This document shows positions 7,253 through 16,014 of a stretch of 64,000 nucleotides of DNA, piece by piece. The stretch's first letter is position 1, and the number at the start of each line of letters is the position of its first letter. The notes under the pieces were generated by a model that did no database searches, was not told the DNA's origin, and worked only from the letters and a program-made list of their open reading frames with translations. This DNA comes from Paenibacillus xerothermodurans. Lineage in GTDB: Bacteria; Bacillota; Bacilli; Paenibacillales; NBRC-103111. The stretch spans positions 1,244 to 65,243 of the forward strand of contig NZ_NHRJ02000003.1 of NCBI RefSeq assembly GCF_002220865.2, written 5' to 3'. Made by a program: the position numbers and the translations under genes.

Positions 7253-7482
7253 GGCTGGCGCAGGGCAGTGCGTAGGCTGGCACTCGCTGCTTTTTCGTTT
7301 GAAGGAAGGCGGGCTGGCGATCCGTCAATGTTATTTGGTGCGGAGGCCACCGGCTGTCGAGACCCGCTTGAGGTGCGCGAGCGGACAAGCTTTTCATTTG
7401 ATATGAAAAGGTTTAGTATAAATTGTGTAATTTGATGAGTCGCACATTGGTCCGAAGATAGATAAAGGAAGGTTCATGCCCT

Positions 7483-8130
7483 ATGCAGCTTCTTTCAATT
7501 AACGTGAGCAAGCCGCTGCCGGTAAATTATCAGGGGAGAACGCTGAACACCGGAATTTTTAAGCTCCCGGTGGCCGGGAAGGTATGGCTGTCCGAGCTGA
7601 ATTTAGCAGACGACGGTCAGGCGGATCTAATCCATCACGGTGGAGCAGACAAAGCTGTTTGTGTCTATTCGGTGGAGCATTATCCTTTTTGGGAGGAGAA
7701 GCTGCAGCGAAAGCTGGTTTACGGGGCGTTCGGTGAAAATTTCACGGTATCGGGGCTGGCTGAAGCGGAGATACATGTCGGAGATGTGTATGCCGTGGGC
7801 GAAGCGGTGGTGCAAGTCAGCCAACCGCGACAGCCTTGCTTTAAGCTCGGCTATAAGCACCAGGCGCCGGCTCTGCCCGAGCAGATACAGTCGACCGGAT
7901 ACACAGGCTTTTATTTTCGCGTGCTGAAACCAGGGTATGCCACTGCAGGTGAAATCATTCGTCTGGTCGAGCGTCATCCCGGCGGAGTCACAATTGCTGA
8001 CGCGCATCGGCTTAGGAATACAGACGTGAGAGATATAAAGGCAATACGTGAGCTGCTGAGTGTCGACGCCTTGTCCGATAGCTGGCGTAAGTCTTTTGAA
8101 AGAAAGCTAAATGCTGAGTTGAATTCATAG
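7483..8130 (+). CDS. MOSC domain protein (YiiM-like)
   Basis: A 215-residue MOSC-domain protein. MOSC proteins carry activated sulfur or molybdenum cofactor, and bacterial YiiM-type members help reduce N-hydroxylated compounds. The N-terminal part (7-140) has the beta-rich MOSC fold, with GGADKAVCVYSVEHYPFW and FGENFTVSGL. The conserved cysteine is seen in QPRQPCFKLGYK (about residue 127). The C-terminal VTIADAHRL to RLLSVDALSDSWRKSF region is the 3-alpha domain of this subfamily. The start has GGAAGG upstream. It lies directly before mobA and moeA, so it fits a molybdenum-cofactor cluster, although it has its own spacing. Confidence 0.9.
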   Translation: MQLLSINVSKPLPVNYQGRTLNTGIFKLPVAGKVWLSELNLADDGQADLIHHGGADKAVCVYSVEHYPFWEEKLQRKLVYGAFGENFTVSGLAEAEIHVGDVYAVGEAVVQVSQPRQPCFKLGYKHQAPALPEQIQSTGYTGFYFRVLKPGYATAGEIIRLVERHPGGVTIADAHRLRNTDVRDIKAIRELLSVDALSDSWRKSFERKLNAELNS

Positions 8131-8202
8131 TTTTGGATTGCGCCGGAGATAGTAGCGTTGACAACGGAGATGGAATTTTGACGGAAGATGGAGGAAATAA
8201 CG

Positions 8203-8856
8203 TTGACTAGCGTAAGCCGGCAGCAGATAACAGGCGTTGTGTTGGCTGGGGGTTTGAATCGGCGCATGGGGGGAAGGCTGAAGGCCCTGTTGGAGCTCAA
8301 TGGACAAGCATTCATCCATCGGCAGCTGGACGAGATGAGTAAACTGTGCGGGGAAGTTGTTATTGTGACAAATCAGCCTGAGTTATTCGCGCTGGAGTGC
8401 CGTCAGCTGAAAGAGCGACGGTTGGACGCGCGTTTTGTGCGTGATCTGCACCCTGGCAAAGGGCCTTTGGCCGGGCTGCAGGCAGCAATGGCGGCAGCTG
8501 ACCACGATAACCTGTGGGTGGTGGCATGCGACATGCCCTACATTTCGGCTGCGGCTGCGGCTTTGCTGCACGAGGTGCGGAGTGCTCACGACCATGATGC
8601 GGCAGTGCCTGTGCTGCGCGGCCGGCTGCAGCCGCTGCATGCCATGTACCATCGCCGAAGCCGCGGTATCATTGATAAGCTGCTTGATCAGGGACAGTAC
8701 AAGATGACTGGGCTGCTTGAGCAGTTGGATTATGCTAGGGTGGAGGATCGTGTATTGGAACAGCGCGGCATCCGCACGGGATTCGCAGAAAACGTGAATA
8801 CGCCTGAGGATTTGGAATTGTTACAAAATCACAAGGGGTGCGGTGGATCGCTGTGA
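8203..8856 (+). CDS. mobA: Molybdenum cofactor guanylyltransferase
   Basis: Transfers GMP from GTP to Mo-molybdopterin to form the guanine dinucleotide cofactor. The nucleotidyltransferase signature VVLAGGLNRRMGG with the following KALLELNG lies at the N-terminus, and the metal-binding ACDMPYIS motif follows near residue 105. About 217 residues, normal for MobA. Two starts compete: TTG at 8203 has GGAGGAAATAACG at ideal spacing, while ATG at 8188 overlaps that ribosome-binding site and has only a weak site of its own, so TTG is preferred. Followed by moeA after 160 bases. Confidence 0.9.
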   Translation: MTSVSRQQITGVVLAGGLNRRMGGRLKALLELNGQAFIHRQLDEMSKLCGEVVIVTNQPELFALECRQLKERRLDARFVRDLHPGKGPLAGLQAAMAAADHDNLWVVACDMPYISAAAAALLHEVRSAHDHDAAVPVLRGRLQPLHAMYHRRSRGIIDKLLDQGQYKMTGLLEQLDYARVEDRVLEQRGIRTGFAENVNTPEDLELLQNHKGCGGSL

Positions 8857-9016
8857 GGCGGCGCGCTGTCAATGAAATGCCGGCGCAATAAAACCGTACA
8901 CCGGATGTACTGGTCTGTCCAATGTTGAAAATGACGTTGACTGACGTTCATGATCTGTCCAGCATGAGAAATATATGAAAAACTACGCAGAATGTCACAG
9001 ATCGGAGGATAACATC

Positions 9017-10255
9017 ATGTCGGGTTTCAGATTTCAGCGCAAGCTGGTGCAGGTGGAGGAGGCGCAGCAGGCGGTGCTGCGATACGCCCGTCTGCAGGCG
9101 GCGGAGCGGGTACCGCTCGCCGAAAGCTTCGGGCGAAGGCTGGCGGAGCCGGTTGCGGCAAGCCATCCGGTGCCGCATTTTCGCCGGTCTGGCGTGGATG
9201 GGTACGCAGTGTACGCCGCAGATAGCGTCGACGCGTCGCCGGATCGTTCGGTTAGCCTGCAGGTGACCGAAATGATCCCGGCGGGATCGATGCCCTCGCA
9301 GCGCGTCGAGAGGGGGCAGGCGGCGCGCATTATGACGGGCGCTGCGGTGCCGGACGGCGCCGATGCCGTCATTATGCTGGAAATGACCGAGAGCTCGGAC
9401 GATGAGGTGCGAATCCGCAAGCGCATGTCGGCGGGGGAGAATATCACACCGATCGGACAAGAGGTGCTTGAAGGTGAACCCCTTCTGCAGCCCGGCAGGA
9501 CGTTAGGAGCCGGTGAAGCAGCTGTTCTGGCCACCTTCGGGTATGAGCACGTCAATGTGTATCGTAAGCCTCGCGTGGCCATCTTTTCGACCGGCTCGGA
9601 GTTATTGGAGGTTGGCAGTCAGCTGCAGCCGAGCAAAATCCGCAACAGCAACAGCTATATGATCGCTAGTCTTGTGCATAACGCTGGAGCAGTTCCGCTT
9701 ATTATGCCTATATTGCCTGATGAACCGGAACAGGTGGAGCAAGCGCTGTTGGATGTGTTGGAAGAAGTGGATTGCATCGTCACAACCGGCGGCGTCTCGG
9801 TTGGTGATAAGGATGTGCTGGTCGATTTGTTTGAACGTTGGGACGGTTTGTTGTTGTTTAACAAAGTGGCAATGAGACCTGGCAGCCCGACCTCGGTGGG
9901 TGTATGGCGAGATAAGCTGATTTTCGCCTTATCAGGCAATCCTGGAGCGAGTTTTGTTGGTTTTCAGCTATTTGTTCGTCCATTTCTGCGCAGCGCAATG
10001 GGGCATCCGCGGGCGATTGCCTCGCCTATCAGCGGCTTTATAGGAACGGACTATTCGAAGGGCTCAGCGTATCCGCGTTACGTGAGAGGTGTGATGAAGT
10101 TCGATAATGGGCAGGTGAACGTGAAGCCGGCAGGAGAAGACAAGTCGAGCATAATGGTTTCGATCAAGGATGCCGACTGTTTGATTTACATTCCCGCAGG
10201 CGGCCGAGGAGCCGCAGCGGGAGACCAGGTTCGTATTTTTCCGATCAACGATTAG
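9017..10255 (+). CDS. moeA: Molybdopterin molybdenumtransferase
   Basis: Inserts molybdate into adenylated molybdopterin. The 412-residue protein shows the MoeA order of domains: N-terminal GVDGYAV, MTGAAVPDGADAVI in domain 2, then the MoCF-binding domain with STGSEL, IRNSNSYM and TTGGVSVGDKD, and GNPGASFVGFQLFVRPF, with a beta-barrel C-terminus. ATG 9017 has GGAGG with nine-base spacing; the 14-residue upstream extension lacks a site. The 160-base gap before the gene carries a GTACA/TGTAC hairpin, but no recognisable molybdenum-cofactor riboswitch. A bidirectional terminator follows. Confidence 0.95.
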   Translation: MSGFRFQRKLVQVEEAQQAVLRYARLQAAERVPLAESFGRRLAEPVAASHPVPHFRRSGVDGYAVYAADSVDASPDRSVSLQVTEMIPAGSMPSQRVERGQAARIMTGAAVPDGADAVIMLEMTESSDDEVRIRKRMSAGENITPIGQEVLEGEPLLQPGRTLGAGEAAVLATFGYEHVNVYRKPRVAIFSTGSELLEVGSQLQPSKIRNSNSYMIASLVHNAGAVPLIMPILPDEPEQVEQALLDVLEEVDCIVTTGGVSVGDKDVLVDLFERWDGLLLFNKVAMRPGSPTSVGVWRDKLIFALSGNPGASFVGFQLFVRPFLRSAMGHPRAIASPISGFIGTDYSKGSAYPRYVRGVMKFDNGQVNVKPAGEDKSSIMVSIKDADCLIYIPAGGRGAAAGDQVRIFPIND

Positions 10256-10384
10256 CTGTGCGGACAATGATCGGGTTTGTGGACACCATCCGGTGTGCGG
10301 ATGATGATCGGGCATGCATGTTACATGAGATGTGCAGAGAACATCACACGTATACAAGATGGTCGAAAATGGATAAGTAAACAG

Positions 10385-10425
10385 AAATCCCCGGATCAGC
10401 GCATTTGAGCTCGACCGGGGATTTT
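10385..10425. terminator. Bidirectional terminator between moeA and the YjcZ gene
   Basis: AAATCCCCGG (10385-10394) pairs perfectly with CCGGGGATTT (10415-10424), with T on the plus side and T on the minus side. It separates convergent moeA and the small minus-strand gene. Confidence 0.85.
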
Positions 10426-10438
10426 GCGCTGGCTGGCC

Positions 10439-10528
10439 TCACACAAAACCACGGGAAACAATAACCAGTAGGATAAACAATACCAGAATCACACCTATAG
10501 ATGTGTAAAATCCGCCGACGTGGCTCAT
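10439..10528 (-). CDS. YjcZ family sporulation peptide
   Basis: A 29-residue peptide with a short polar N-terminus (MSHVGGFYTS) and one hydrophobic segment (GVILVLFILLVIVS) ending RGFV. This is the plan of the YjcZ/YtrH-type tiny sporulation proteins, which typically read GGGF-x-LIVVLFILLIIVG-x-FV. AAGGGGG lies eight bases before the ATG. The longer in-frame extension upstream lacks a start signal and is not like this family. It probably sits in a spore or mother-cell membrane; the molecular role of the family is not established. Monocistronic. Confidence 0.8.
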   Translation of the reverse strand: MSHVGGFYTSIGVILVLFILLVIVSRGFV

Positions 10529-10867
10529 TAGAAATCCCCCTTTCACACGACATACTACAGCATATGACGGAGGGGGATCTGCGGATTGTGTGTTGGCCCG
10601 GCCAGCAGCGGCGGGCAGTGGTGGCACATGCCGGGAAGCATAATGCAGCCAAACAAAATTATCGTTCCTGGGAGCCGGTAACAACCGTAGAAATTCCTAT
10701 AGACTTGGGTTACAATGACGACATAGCTTGCATGGAGCGGATGTATATCTGCTGCATGAGCATTCGACAGCAGTGATATACCGTGAATGACCACATTCTA
10801 TGAGAAGATATACAATGTCGTCGCGGTGGTTTTTCTCTCTGGGAGTTGGACGAAAGGGGATTGGTGA
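10529..10867. other. Gene-less stretch before the sigma factor operon
   Basis: Holds the divergent upstream regions of the YjcZ gene and the sigma factor gene. A TACAAT box lies at 10711-10716, without a matching -35 box. GACGAC near 10717 and GTCGTC near 10816 form a widely spaced inverted pair. No gene seen. Confidence 0.4.
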
Positions 10868-11446
10868 GTGAACAAAGCTAAAACAAAACAATTTCCTACG
10901 AACCCCACCGCGGGTAGAAACCCGGCGGCATTGGAAAGGCTCTACGCCCGATTTGAGCGCCCTCTGTGTAATTTTGTGTTTCGCATAACGCAGGACGCAA
11001 TCTTCACGGAGGAGGTTATGCTGGAGCTATTCGGACGGATTTGGCACCGAAAGGTGCGTTTCAGCGGACCCGAGGGCCAACTGCAAAGCTGGATGTTTGC
11101 CAACGCGCGAAACATAGCAGTGGATTTGCTTCGGCGAAAAAGAAATCGTACTCCTGCAGATGTGACGGAGCGAGAAGCAGTTGTTTCACCGCACAGAAGC
11201 GGCACGGGCAGAGAGGTTGAAGTTATCGGTGCTGCGGGTGATCAGAGCAAAGAAGTTTTCGCAGGACTCACGCAAGAGCAAAAGCAGGTCGTTGAATGGA
11301 TTTATTATCAGGGATACACGTGGCAAGAGGTGGCTGCAACGCACAATGTGCCGGCGCGCGTGGTGAACGCTCTCGTTCGCTCCGCTATGAAGAGAATGGC
11401 CAGGAGCTTGGCCGACGCGGAAAGGGGGCATCCCTCGCATGTCTAG
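10868..11446 (+). CDS. ECF-type RNA polymerase sigma factor
   Basis: A 192-residue sigma-70 family protein with region 2 (about 25-95: ALERLYARFERPLCNFVFRI..., then LELFGRIWHRKVRF and MFANARNIAVDLLRRKRNR) and region 4 (about 135-185: LTQEQKQVVEWIYYQGYTWQ followed by EVAATHNVPARVVNALVRSA). There is no region 3, as in ECF sigmas. GTG start with GAAAGGGG upstream. The stop overlaps the start of the anti-sigma gene by eight bases, so the two proteins are translationally coupled. Regulates an unknown regulon; autoregulation is usual for such pairs, but no ECF promoter was confirmed here. Confidence 0.92.
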   Translation: MNKAKTKQFPTNPTAGRNPAALERLYARFERPLCNFVFRITQDAIFTEEVMLELFGRIWHRKVRFSGPEGQLQSWMFANARNIAVDLLRRKRNRTPADVTEREAVVSPHRSGTGREVEVIGAAGDQSKEVFAGLTQEQKQVVEWIYYQGYTWQEVAATHNVPARVVNALVRSAMKRMARSLADAERGHPSHV

Positions 11447-12386
11447 CAGATACTCTGATAAGCTGTGTGAGCTGGTTGAACTGTATGCCTTGGATGGTCT
11501 GGAGGTGCATCAGAAAGTTACGTTCGAGCACCATTTGACCGAATGTGCATTATGTCGCAATCAGCTGATCCAACTTCAACATGTGGTGGATTTGCTGCCG
11601 CTAGCGGCAGAGCCGACATATATACCTGCATCTATGCGGGAGCGTGTGCTCAGAGGTGCGCGAAATGAAGCAGCCGCCGCTGCAGCCGAGCGGGCTGGTG
11701 GGGCGGCTTGGCAGCCACAGGGCCAGGCCGTGCAGCTAATTTCAGGCGAATGCCCCAATCGAAGCGCTCTGCCGGCAGCGCTCACATCTGAGGAGCAGGA
11801 AACCCCGGAACTGAGCCGACGTGCCACATACGCAGAGCGAAATGAACGAAAGGCCGGACGATGGCGATGGATCAGTGTGGGACTTGCTGCTGCGGTCTTC
11901 GGGCTGTGTCTGTGGAGCTACCAACTGCAGCGCAATGGAACACTGTTAACGGCCAACCTGGCAGAGGCTAACAATATGCTGCAAGAGTCGGAGACGAAGC
12001 TCGCTGGCGTGCAAGCGGAGTTAACCGCGGCGAAACAGCCGGCAGAGGCGCTCAAGGCCACCCAAACCGTTATTTTAACCCCAACTATTGCAGCACTTGG
12101 CTGTAAAGCCAATGCCAGTATCGCGTCGGATAAGAGGGGCACGCATCTCATACTGCAAGCGGAGGATCTCCCTCCGATCCAGCAGCAGGAGGTTTTTCAG
12201 GTGTGGTTGATCAAGGGGAATCAGCCCGTAAACGCAGGAACATTCTATCCATACAACGGCCGGGGGGCCCTGTATTACACCTTTGAACCCGCAGATTATG
12301 ACATGGTATCCATCACGATAGAACCGGATGCGCTTGGCGTTCAGCCCCGGGGTACGACAATTTTGGCAGCGGGGCTGAAAGGGTAG
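11439..12386 (+). CDS. Anti-sigma factor, zinc-finger plus RskA-type domain
   Basis: A 315-residue membrane protein. The N-terminal zinc-binding anti-sigma motif is seen as H-x3-C-x2-C in EHHLTECALC (about residue 30), a single membrane span follows near 140-160 (WISVGLAAAVFGLCLWSY), then a short coiled stretch and an extracytoplasmic RskA-like domain ending in ITIEPDALGVQPRGTTILAA. The cytoplasmic part would bind the co-encoded sigma factor and the outer part would sense an envelope signal, leading to regulated proteolysis. The overlap with the sigma gene supports a 1:1 pair. Confidence 0.9.
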   Translation: MSSRYSDKLCELVELYALDGLEVHQKVTFEHHLTECALCRNQLIQLQHVVDLLPLAAEPTYIPASMRERVLRGARNEAAAAAAERAGGAAWQPQGQAVQLISGECPNRSALPAALTSEEQETPELSRRATYAERNERKAGRWRWISVGLAAAVFGLCLWSYQLQRNGTLLTANLAEANNMLQESETKLAGVQAELTAAKQPAEALKATQTVILTPTIAALGCKANASIASDKRGTHLILQAEDLPPIQQQEVFQVWLIKGNQPVNAGTFYPYNGRGALYYTFEPADYDMVSITIEPDALGVQPRGTTILAAGLKG

Positions 12387-12581
12387 TGTTGCAGGCCTGT
12401 GCTTCCGAGCTTAGCCAAGATGTACTTGTGTACTGCTCTCACGCTTGTGCTCTTCTGCTGATGGTACCATGCGCACCGCTGGAATTTGTATCCGCGAACA
12501 CGCTGTTGAGTTGAAGAAGTGGGATGCCCCCACCGTACTTCGTTAACGTGATGTCACATATAAATCGTGGGAGGTAGTCAA

Positions 12582-13790
12582 ATGAATGAGCCGGAGATCC
12601 GTCTGATTCCGAAAGAGCAATACCTGGAAAGCTTGTCCTTGTCAGAGTTTGCGTTCCAGATGGAGTTGGCCCCGCAGGCCCGAGAAGAAAAGATTGCCCA
12701 ATGGAAGGAAGAAGAGCACTGGGGGGCTTACGTAGACGGCAGACTCGCCGCGCGCATGATGGTGCTCGGGTTACATACTTGGCTGCACGGGAAGCGTTGG
12801 GCGATGGGCGGTATCGCATCGGTCGCCACGTGGCCCGAGTACCGGCGCGGCGGCTTGGTCGCAGGTTTGCTGCGCAACGCACTGCGAGTGATGCGGGAGA
12901 ACGGCCAAACACTGTCCTATCTTCATCCTTTTCAATTCGCGTTTTACAGAAAGTTTGGTTGGGAGACCTACACCGAGACCAAAAAATACGAGATTCCCAC
13001 TGCCCTTTTACCGAAGCTGCCTGCTCAAGCCGGCCGTGTAATTCGGCCGGGCGAAGATGTCGAACTGTTAAACAGCATTTACCGCAGTTTTGCGGTGCGC
13101 TATAACGGCACTCTGGATCGGGATGACGTGTGGTGGAAGCAGCGTATTTTTGCCAATAAGAAAGGGCAAGCGGCGGTCTACTACGATGCAGCCAATGCGC
13201 CGTGCGGTTATGTGTATTACCAAGTAAAGGAGCGGGTATGCCAGATTCATGAGCTGGTAGCGCTGAACCGGGAGGCGCAGAAGGGATTGTGGCGGTTTAT
13301 TGCGGACCACGACTCCATGATTGATAAAGTGACGCTGAGCGCGCCAAGCGATGACCGGCTCCCCTTTCTGCTGGAAAATCCACGGATTAAGCAGGAGATT
13401 ATGCCCTACTTCATGGCACGCATCGTGGATCTTGAGCGATTTTTACAGCTGTTTCCGTTTGCAGCGCCGGAAGGTCAGAAGCAGCGGCAGTCCGAGATCC
13501 AACTGCATGTCACCGACGAGCACGCCGAGTGGAACAACGCCTGGTTCGCCGTGCGGATAGAATCGGATGGCAGCGTACGCACGGAAAAAATGCCGGATAG
13601 TGAAGGCGCAAACATAGCCAGCACACCGTCGATCGCTTGCGACATCGCTACATTGACCACCATGATGATGAGCTATCAAAGGCCGGCCTTTCTGTGGGAA
13701 ATTGAGCGACTGCGCGGGGATGAAGCGGCGCTGGATCTGCTGGAGGCGATCATTCCCCACCGCCAAACGTATCTTCCCGATTTTTTCTGA
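12582..13790 (+). CDS. Eis-like GNAT family N-acetyltransferase
   Basis: The 402-residue protein has the Eis architecture: an N-terminal GNAT domain with the acetyl-CoA loop in EYRRGGLVAGLLRNALRVM (about 88-106), a second GNAT-like domain, and an SCP2-like C-terminal domain (about 300-400). Eis proteins acetylate amines, including aminoglycosides at several positions in some species; the physiological substrate is unknown for most. ATG 12582 follows GGGAGGTAG; a GTG five codons upstream is less likely. It is probably a single-gene unit; a terminator lies 67 bases downstream. Confidence 0.9.
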   Translation: MNEPEIRLIPKEQYLESLSLSEFAFQMELAPQAREEKIAQWKEEEHWGAYVDGRLAARMMVLGLHTWLHGKRWAMGGIASVATWPEYRRGGLVAGLLRNALRVMRENGQTLSYLHPFQFAFYRKFGWETYTETKKYEIPTALLPKLPAQAGRVIRPGEDVELLNSIYRSFAVRYNGTLDRDDVWWKQRIFANKKGQAAVYYDAANAPCGYVYYQVKERVCQIHELVALNREAQKGLWRFIADHDSMIDKVTLSAPSDDRLPFLLENPRIKQEIMPYFMARIVDLERFLQLFPFAAPEGQKQRQSEIQLHVTDEHAEWNNAWFAVRIESDGSVRTEKMPDSEGANIASTPSIACDIATLTTMMMSYQRPAFLWEIERLRGDEAALDLLEAIIPHRQTYLPDFF

Positions 13791-13856
13791 GTTGTGTACG
13801 ATTCTCCCTCGATAATATAAATTTTCAGATGTGAAAAAAGTGTCCTGATTGCCAAG

Positions 13857-13894
13857 AGCAGCCAGCCTGTACCCACAGAGCTAGCTGCTTTTTT
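13857..13894 (+). terminator. Terminator after the Eis-like gene
   Basis: AGCAGCCAGC (13857-13866) pairs with GCTAGCTGCT (13880-13889) with one mismatch, followed by six T. Confidence 0.75.
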
Positions 13895-14347
13895 GCATGC
13901 GTTAGATGGTGTAGCCTCGTACAACTGCCGGGCACAGGGAGCTCATGATTTTGCTTGCTGGCCGTTGTCGCTGCATAGCCACCGAAATGTTTTGTGATTT
14001 GTATGTCCCAGCTTCCGGCCCCTCCAGACCTTTGCAAAGGTCGACCAGGCACTGCCCGCCGTCGTCCTGCAAGCGGGATGGAGGCAGCTTGTACGAAAGT
14101 AAGATTATCAGGCTTCCTGAGCCAACAGGTAATTATCCACGTCGGTAGATTCTGCGTAGGTTCCCCTTCCCGTAGTCGCCGGTCTTGTGAAGACTTGGCC
14201 CCCAGTTTGGTATTCCGTTACCTCAGCTCCAACCTCGGTCATGGCTCCCGCCGTTTTTTTCGTGCTTGCCGTTGCGTTGGCAGTTCCACGCAGCGCATGG
14301 AGCAGAGCCGCATATAACGTCGCCTTAAGACGCGGCTGGTCCCCGTC
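13895..14347. other. Gene-less stretch with a perfect palindrome
   Basis: No credible gene. The only marked feature is GACCTTTGCAAAGGTC at 14027-14042, a perfect 16-base palindrome. Its role is unknown. Confidence 0.45.
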
Positions 14348-14409
14348 TTTAGTCTAGGTCTAAAAACCGCCGCAGGTCCGTTTTGGAAAGCTGTGTAAAA
14401 CCCTACAAT
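14348..14409 (+). promoter_or_regulatory. Promoter region of the psp-lia operon with candidate LiaR operator
   Basis: TTTAGTCTAGGTCTAAA (14348-14364) is an imperfect inverted repeat with arms TTTAG and CTAAA. It sits about 40 bases upstream of a TACAAT box (14404-14409), which has no good -35 match, as expected for an activator-dependent promoter. The gene starts at 14458. Location and shape suit the LiaR box that activates lia operons; assignment is by position only. Confidence 0.45.
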
Positions 14410-14457
14410 AAAGACATAAAGAAACGACAACACACAACGGAAGGCGGTGATACATAA

Positions 14458-14757
14458 ATGAGACTGAATCGACAAAGCGGATTTGCTCTGCTGCTGATCA
14501 TGCTCGGAGCGCTGATCTTGCTGAATAAATTTGGCGTCCACACCGGTTACATTATGAACTATCTGTTTCCAGTCGCGTTGATTGGTTTGGGCTGGGTGGG
14601 AGTAAAAAATGGCAAATCTTTTTTCGGACTGATTTTCATGGCCATCGGCGGTTTGATTTTGTTGGCGAAGCTGTCCGGATTGATCGCGATTGCCTTTGCT
14701 ATTGGGCTGATCATCTACGGATGCTGCATGCTAACAAAGAAATCCAGCGTTTACTAA
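14458..14757 (+). CDS. LiaI/LiaF-type small membrane protein
   Basis: A 99-residue protein with four short hydrophobic segments (FALLLIMLGALILLNKF; MNYLFPVALIGLGWVG; FFGLIFMAIGGLILLAKLSG; IAIAFAIGLIIYGCCML). This is the LiaI/LiaF N-terminal transmembrane module without the LiaF C-terminal domain. In Bacillus subtilis LiaI anchors the PspA homologue LiaH to the membrane, and a similar membrane-anchor role for the PspA proteins encoded next door is likely. GGAAGGCGGTGATA precedes the ATG. First gene of a seven-gene operon. Confidence 0.85.
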   Translation: MRLNRQSGFALLLIMLGALILLNKFGVHTGYIMNYLFPVALIGLGWVGVKNGKSFFGLIFMAIGGLILLAKLSGLIAIAFAIGLIIYGCCMLTKKSSVY

Positions 14758-14795
14758 TCTAATCGTACGGGAGTTCGGGAAAGGATGGTTAGAGT

Positions 14796-15485
14796 ATGAG
14801 TTTGAGCAAGCGGTTCAGAGATATTACGGTAGCAACCTTCAATGAAATGTTAGAGCAATCGGAAGATCCGGTACGTTTAATTGACAAATATTTGAGCTCT
14901 CAAGCGGAGCATATCCGCGAGTCGGAGAGGCTATTGCAACAGTGTTTATCTCATGCGGCAACGCTGCGGCAGACATACCTGACAGCCGCACAGCTGAAGG
15001 AACGCCGCGAAGAACAAGCGTTCATCGCCATGAAGGCAGGCGAAGAGGGCATGGCCCGCATTGCGCTGCAAGACAAACTGCAGCAAGAGGAGCGCAGCGA
15101 GCAGTATAGAGCGCTCTACGAGCAGAGCAAGCTCGGCATCGTTGAGTTGGAGTCGCAGCTGCAGCAAATCAAAGCGGATTTCGACGAGATTGCTGCGAAG
15201 CGCAGCTATTACATTGCCCGGCTCGAGAGCATCCGCCTGCAGCAGCGCATGAATGAACGTTTGCGCAGCATGGGGCTGGGCACGGGGGGCACTTCTCCCC
15301 GGATGTTCGACAGACTGGAAGAGCGCGTAAGCGATATGGAGTTGTCGGCTCGGACCTTGCGCGAAGTGAGAATGTATGGGCGCGGAGCGGAAGCCGCCGG
15401 CAGCGCAGCGTCTCACGAGCTTGACCAGGAGATGGCTAAGCTGAAATCGAAACTCGAGCAGGAGGGTTGGATGCGTCATGAGTAA
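14796..15485 (+). CDS. PspA/IM30 family protein, copy 1
   Basis: The 229-residue, largely alpha-helical protein starts SLSKRFRDITVATFNEMLEQ, the PspA amphipathic membrane-binding helix, followed by EDPVRLIDKYL and long coiled coils rich in Glu, Gln and Arg. PspA/LiaH proteins assemble into oligomers on damaged membranes. The C-terminal third diverges from copy 2 (16015) and contains a Gly/Thr/Ser-rich linker near 160-170. Its end overlaps the PspC gene by eight bases. Confidence 0.88.
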   Translation: MSLSKRFRDITVATFNEMLEQSEDPVRLIDKYLSSQAEHIRESERLLQQCLSHAATLRQTYLTAAQLKERREEQAFIAMKAGEEGMARIALQDKLQQEERSEQYRALYEQSKLGIVELESQLQQIKADFDEIAAKRSYYIARLESIRLQQRMNERLRSMGLGTGGTSPRMFDRLEERVSDMELSARTLREVRMYGRGAEAAGSAASHELDQEMAKLKSKLEQEGWMRHE

Positions 15486-16011
15486 ATTATATCGTTCACG
15501 TACCGACCGTTATATATCAGGGTTGTGCGGAGGCATATCGGAAAAGCTGGGCATTGACTCCATTTGGATTCGTTTGCTGGTAGTTATAACGACATTCTTT
15601 TCCGGAGGAATAGTGATCCCGCTGTACTTCTTGGCAGTGATCGTGGTGCCGAAGGAACCGTTCATAGCAGGACCCTTTGGTCCGGCGCAGGGATTCGGTA
15701 GTCCGGGCCCAGGCGCCTGGCAGGACAATGCATCACAGTATGCGCAGCAATGGGGTCAAAACTGGGGCAAACATTGGGGCTCAAAGCAAGGTCACTCCGG
15801 CTGGAGCAGTAAACACAATACGTATGACGCGCAATACAGCCAGTCCGGCTACGGGTTTCAGGGACAGCCGGGAGCGAGCGCGCCTCAATCTGATTTCGAC
15901 GAGAAAATGCAGGATATAGAAAAAAAGGCCATGTGGAAAGAAATACAAGAACTGCGGGCTAAACTCGCGGCGTATGAGAAAAACCAACAAACCAATAAAG
16001 GGGATGTGTGA
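15478..16011 (+). CDS. PspC domain protein
   Basis: The 177-residue protein opens with a PspC domain: SKLYRSRTDRYISGLCGGIS, then EKLGIDSIWIRLLVVITTFF and a membrane span (GGIVIPLYFLAVIVVPKEPF). The middle (about 65-135) is low-complexity, rich in Gly, Gln, Trp and Ser, and probably unstructured. A C-terminal coiled coil (EKMQDIEKKAMWKEIQELRA) may bind a PspA. PspC proteins sense or stabilise the membrane in phage-shock systems. Translationally coupled to pspA copy 1 and four bases before copy 2. Confidence 0.88.
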   Translation: MSKLYRSRTDRYISGLCGGISEKLGIDSIWIRLLVVITTFFSGGIVIPLYFLAVIVVPKEPFIAGPFGPAQGFGSPGPGAWQDNASQYAQQWGQNWGKHWGSKQGHSGWSSKHNTYDAQYSQSGYGFQGQPGASAPQSDFDEKMQDIEKKAMWKEIQELRAKLAAYEKNQQTNKGDV

Positions 16012-16014
16012 TCA

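Noticed and set aside
7232-7435. 67-residue frame after yqfL
   Set aside because: It starts inside the terminator hairpin and has no ribosome-binding site.
12701-13105. 134-residue frame inside the Eis-like gene
   Set aside because: Shadow frame of a well-supported gene; Arg-rich composition.
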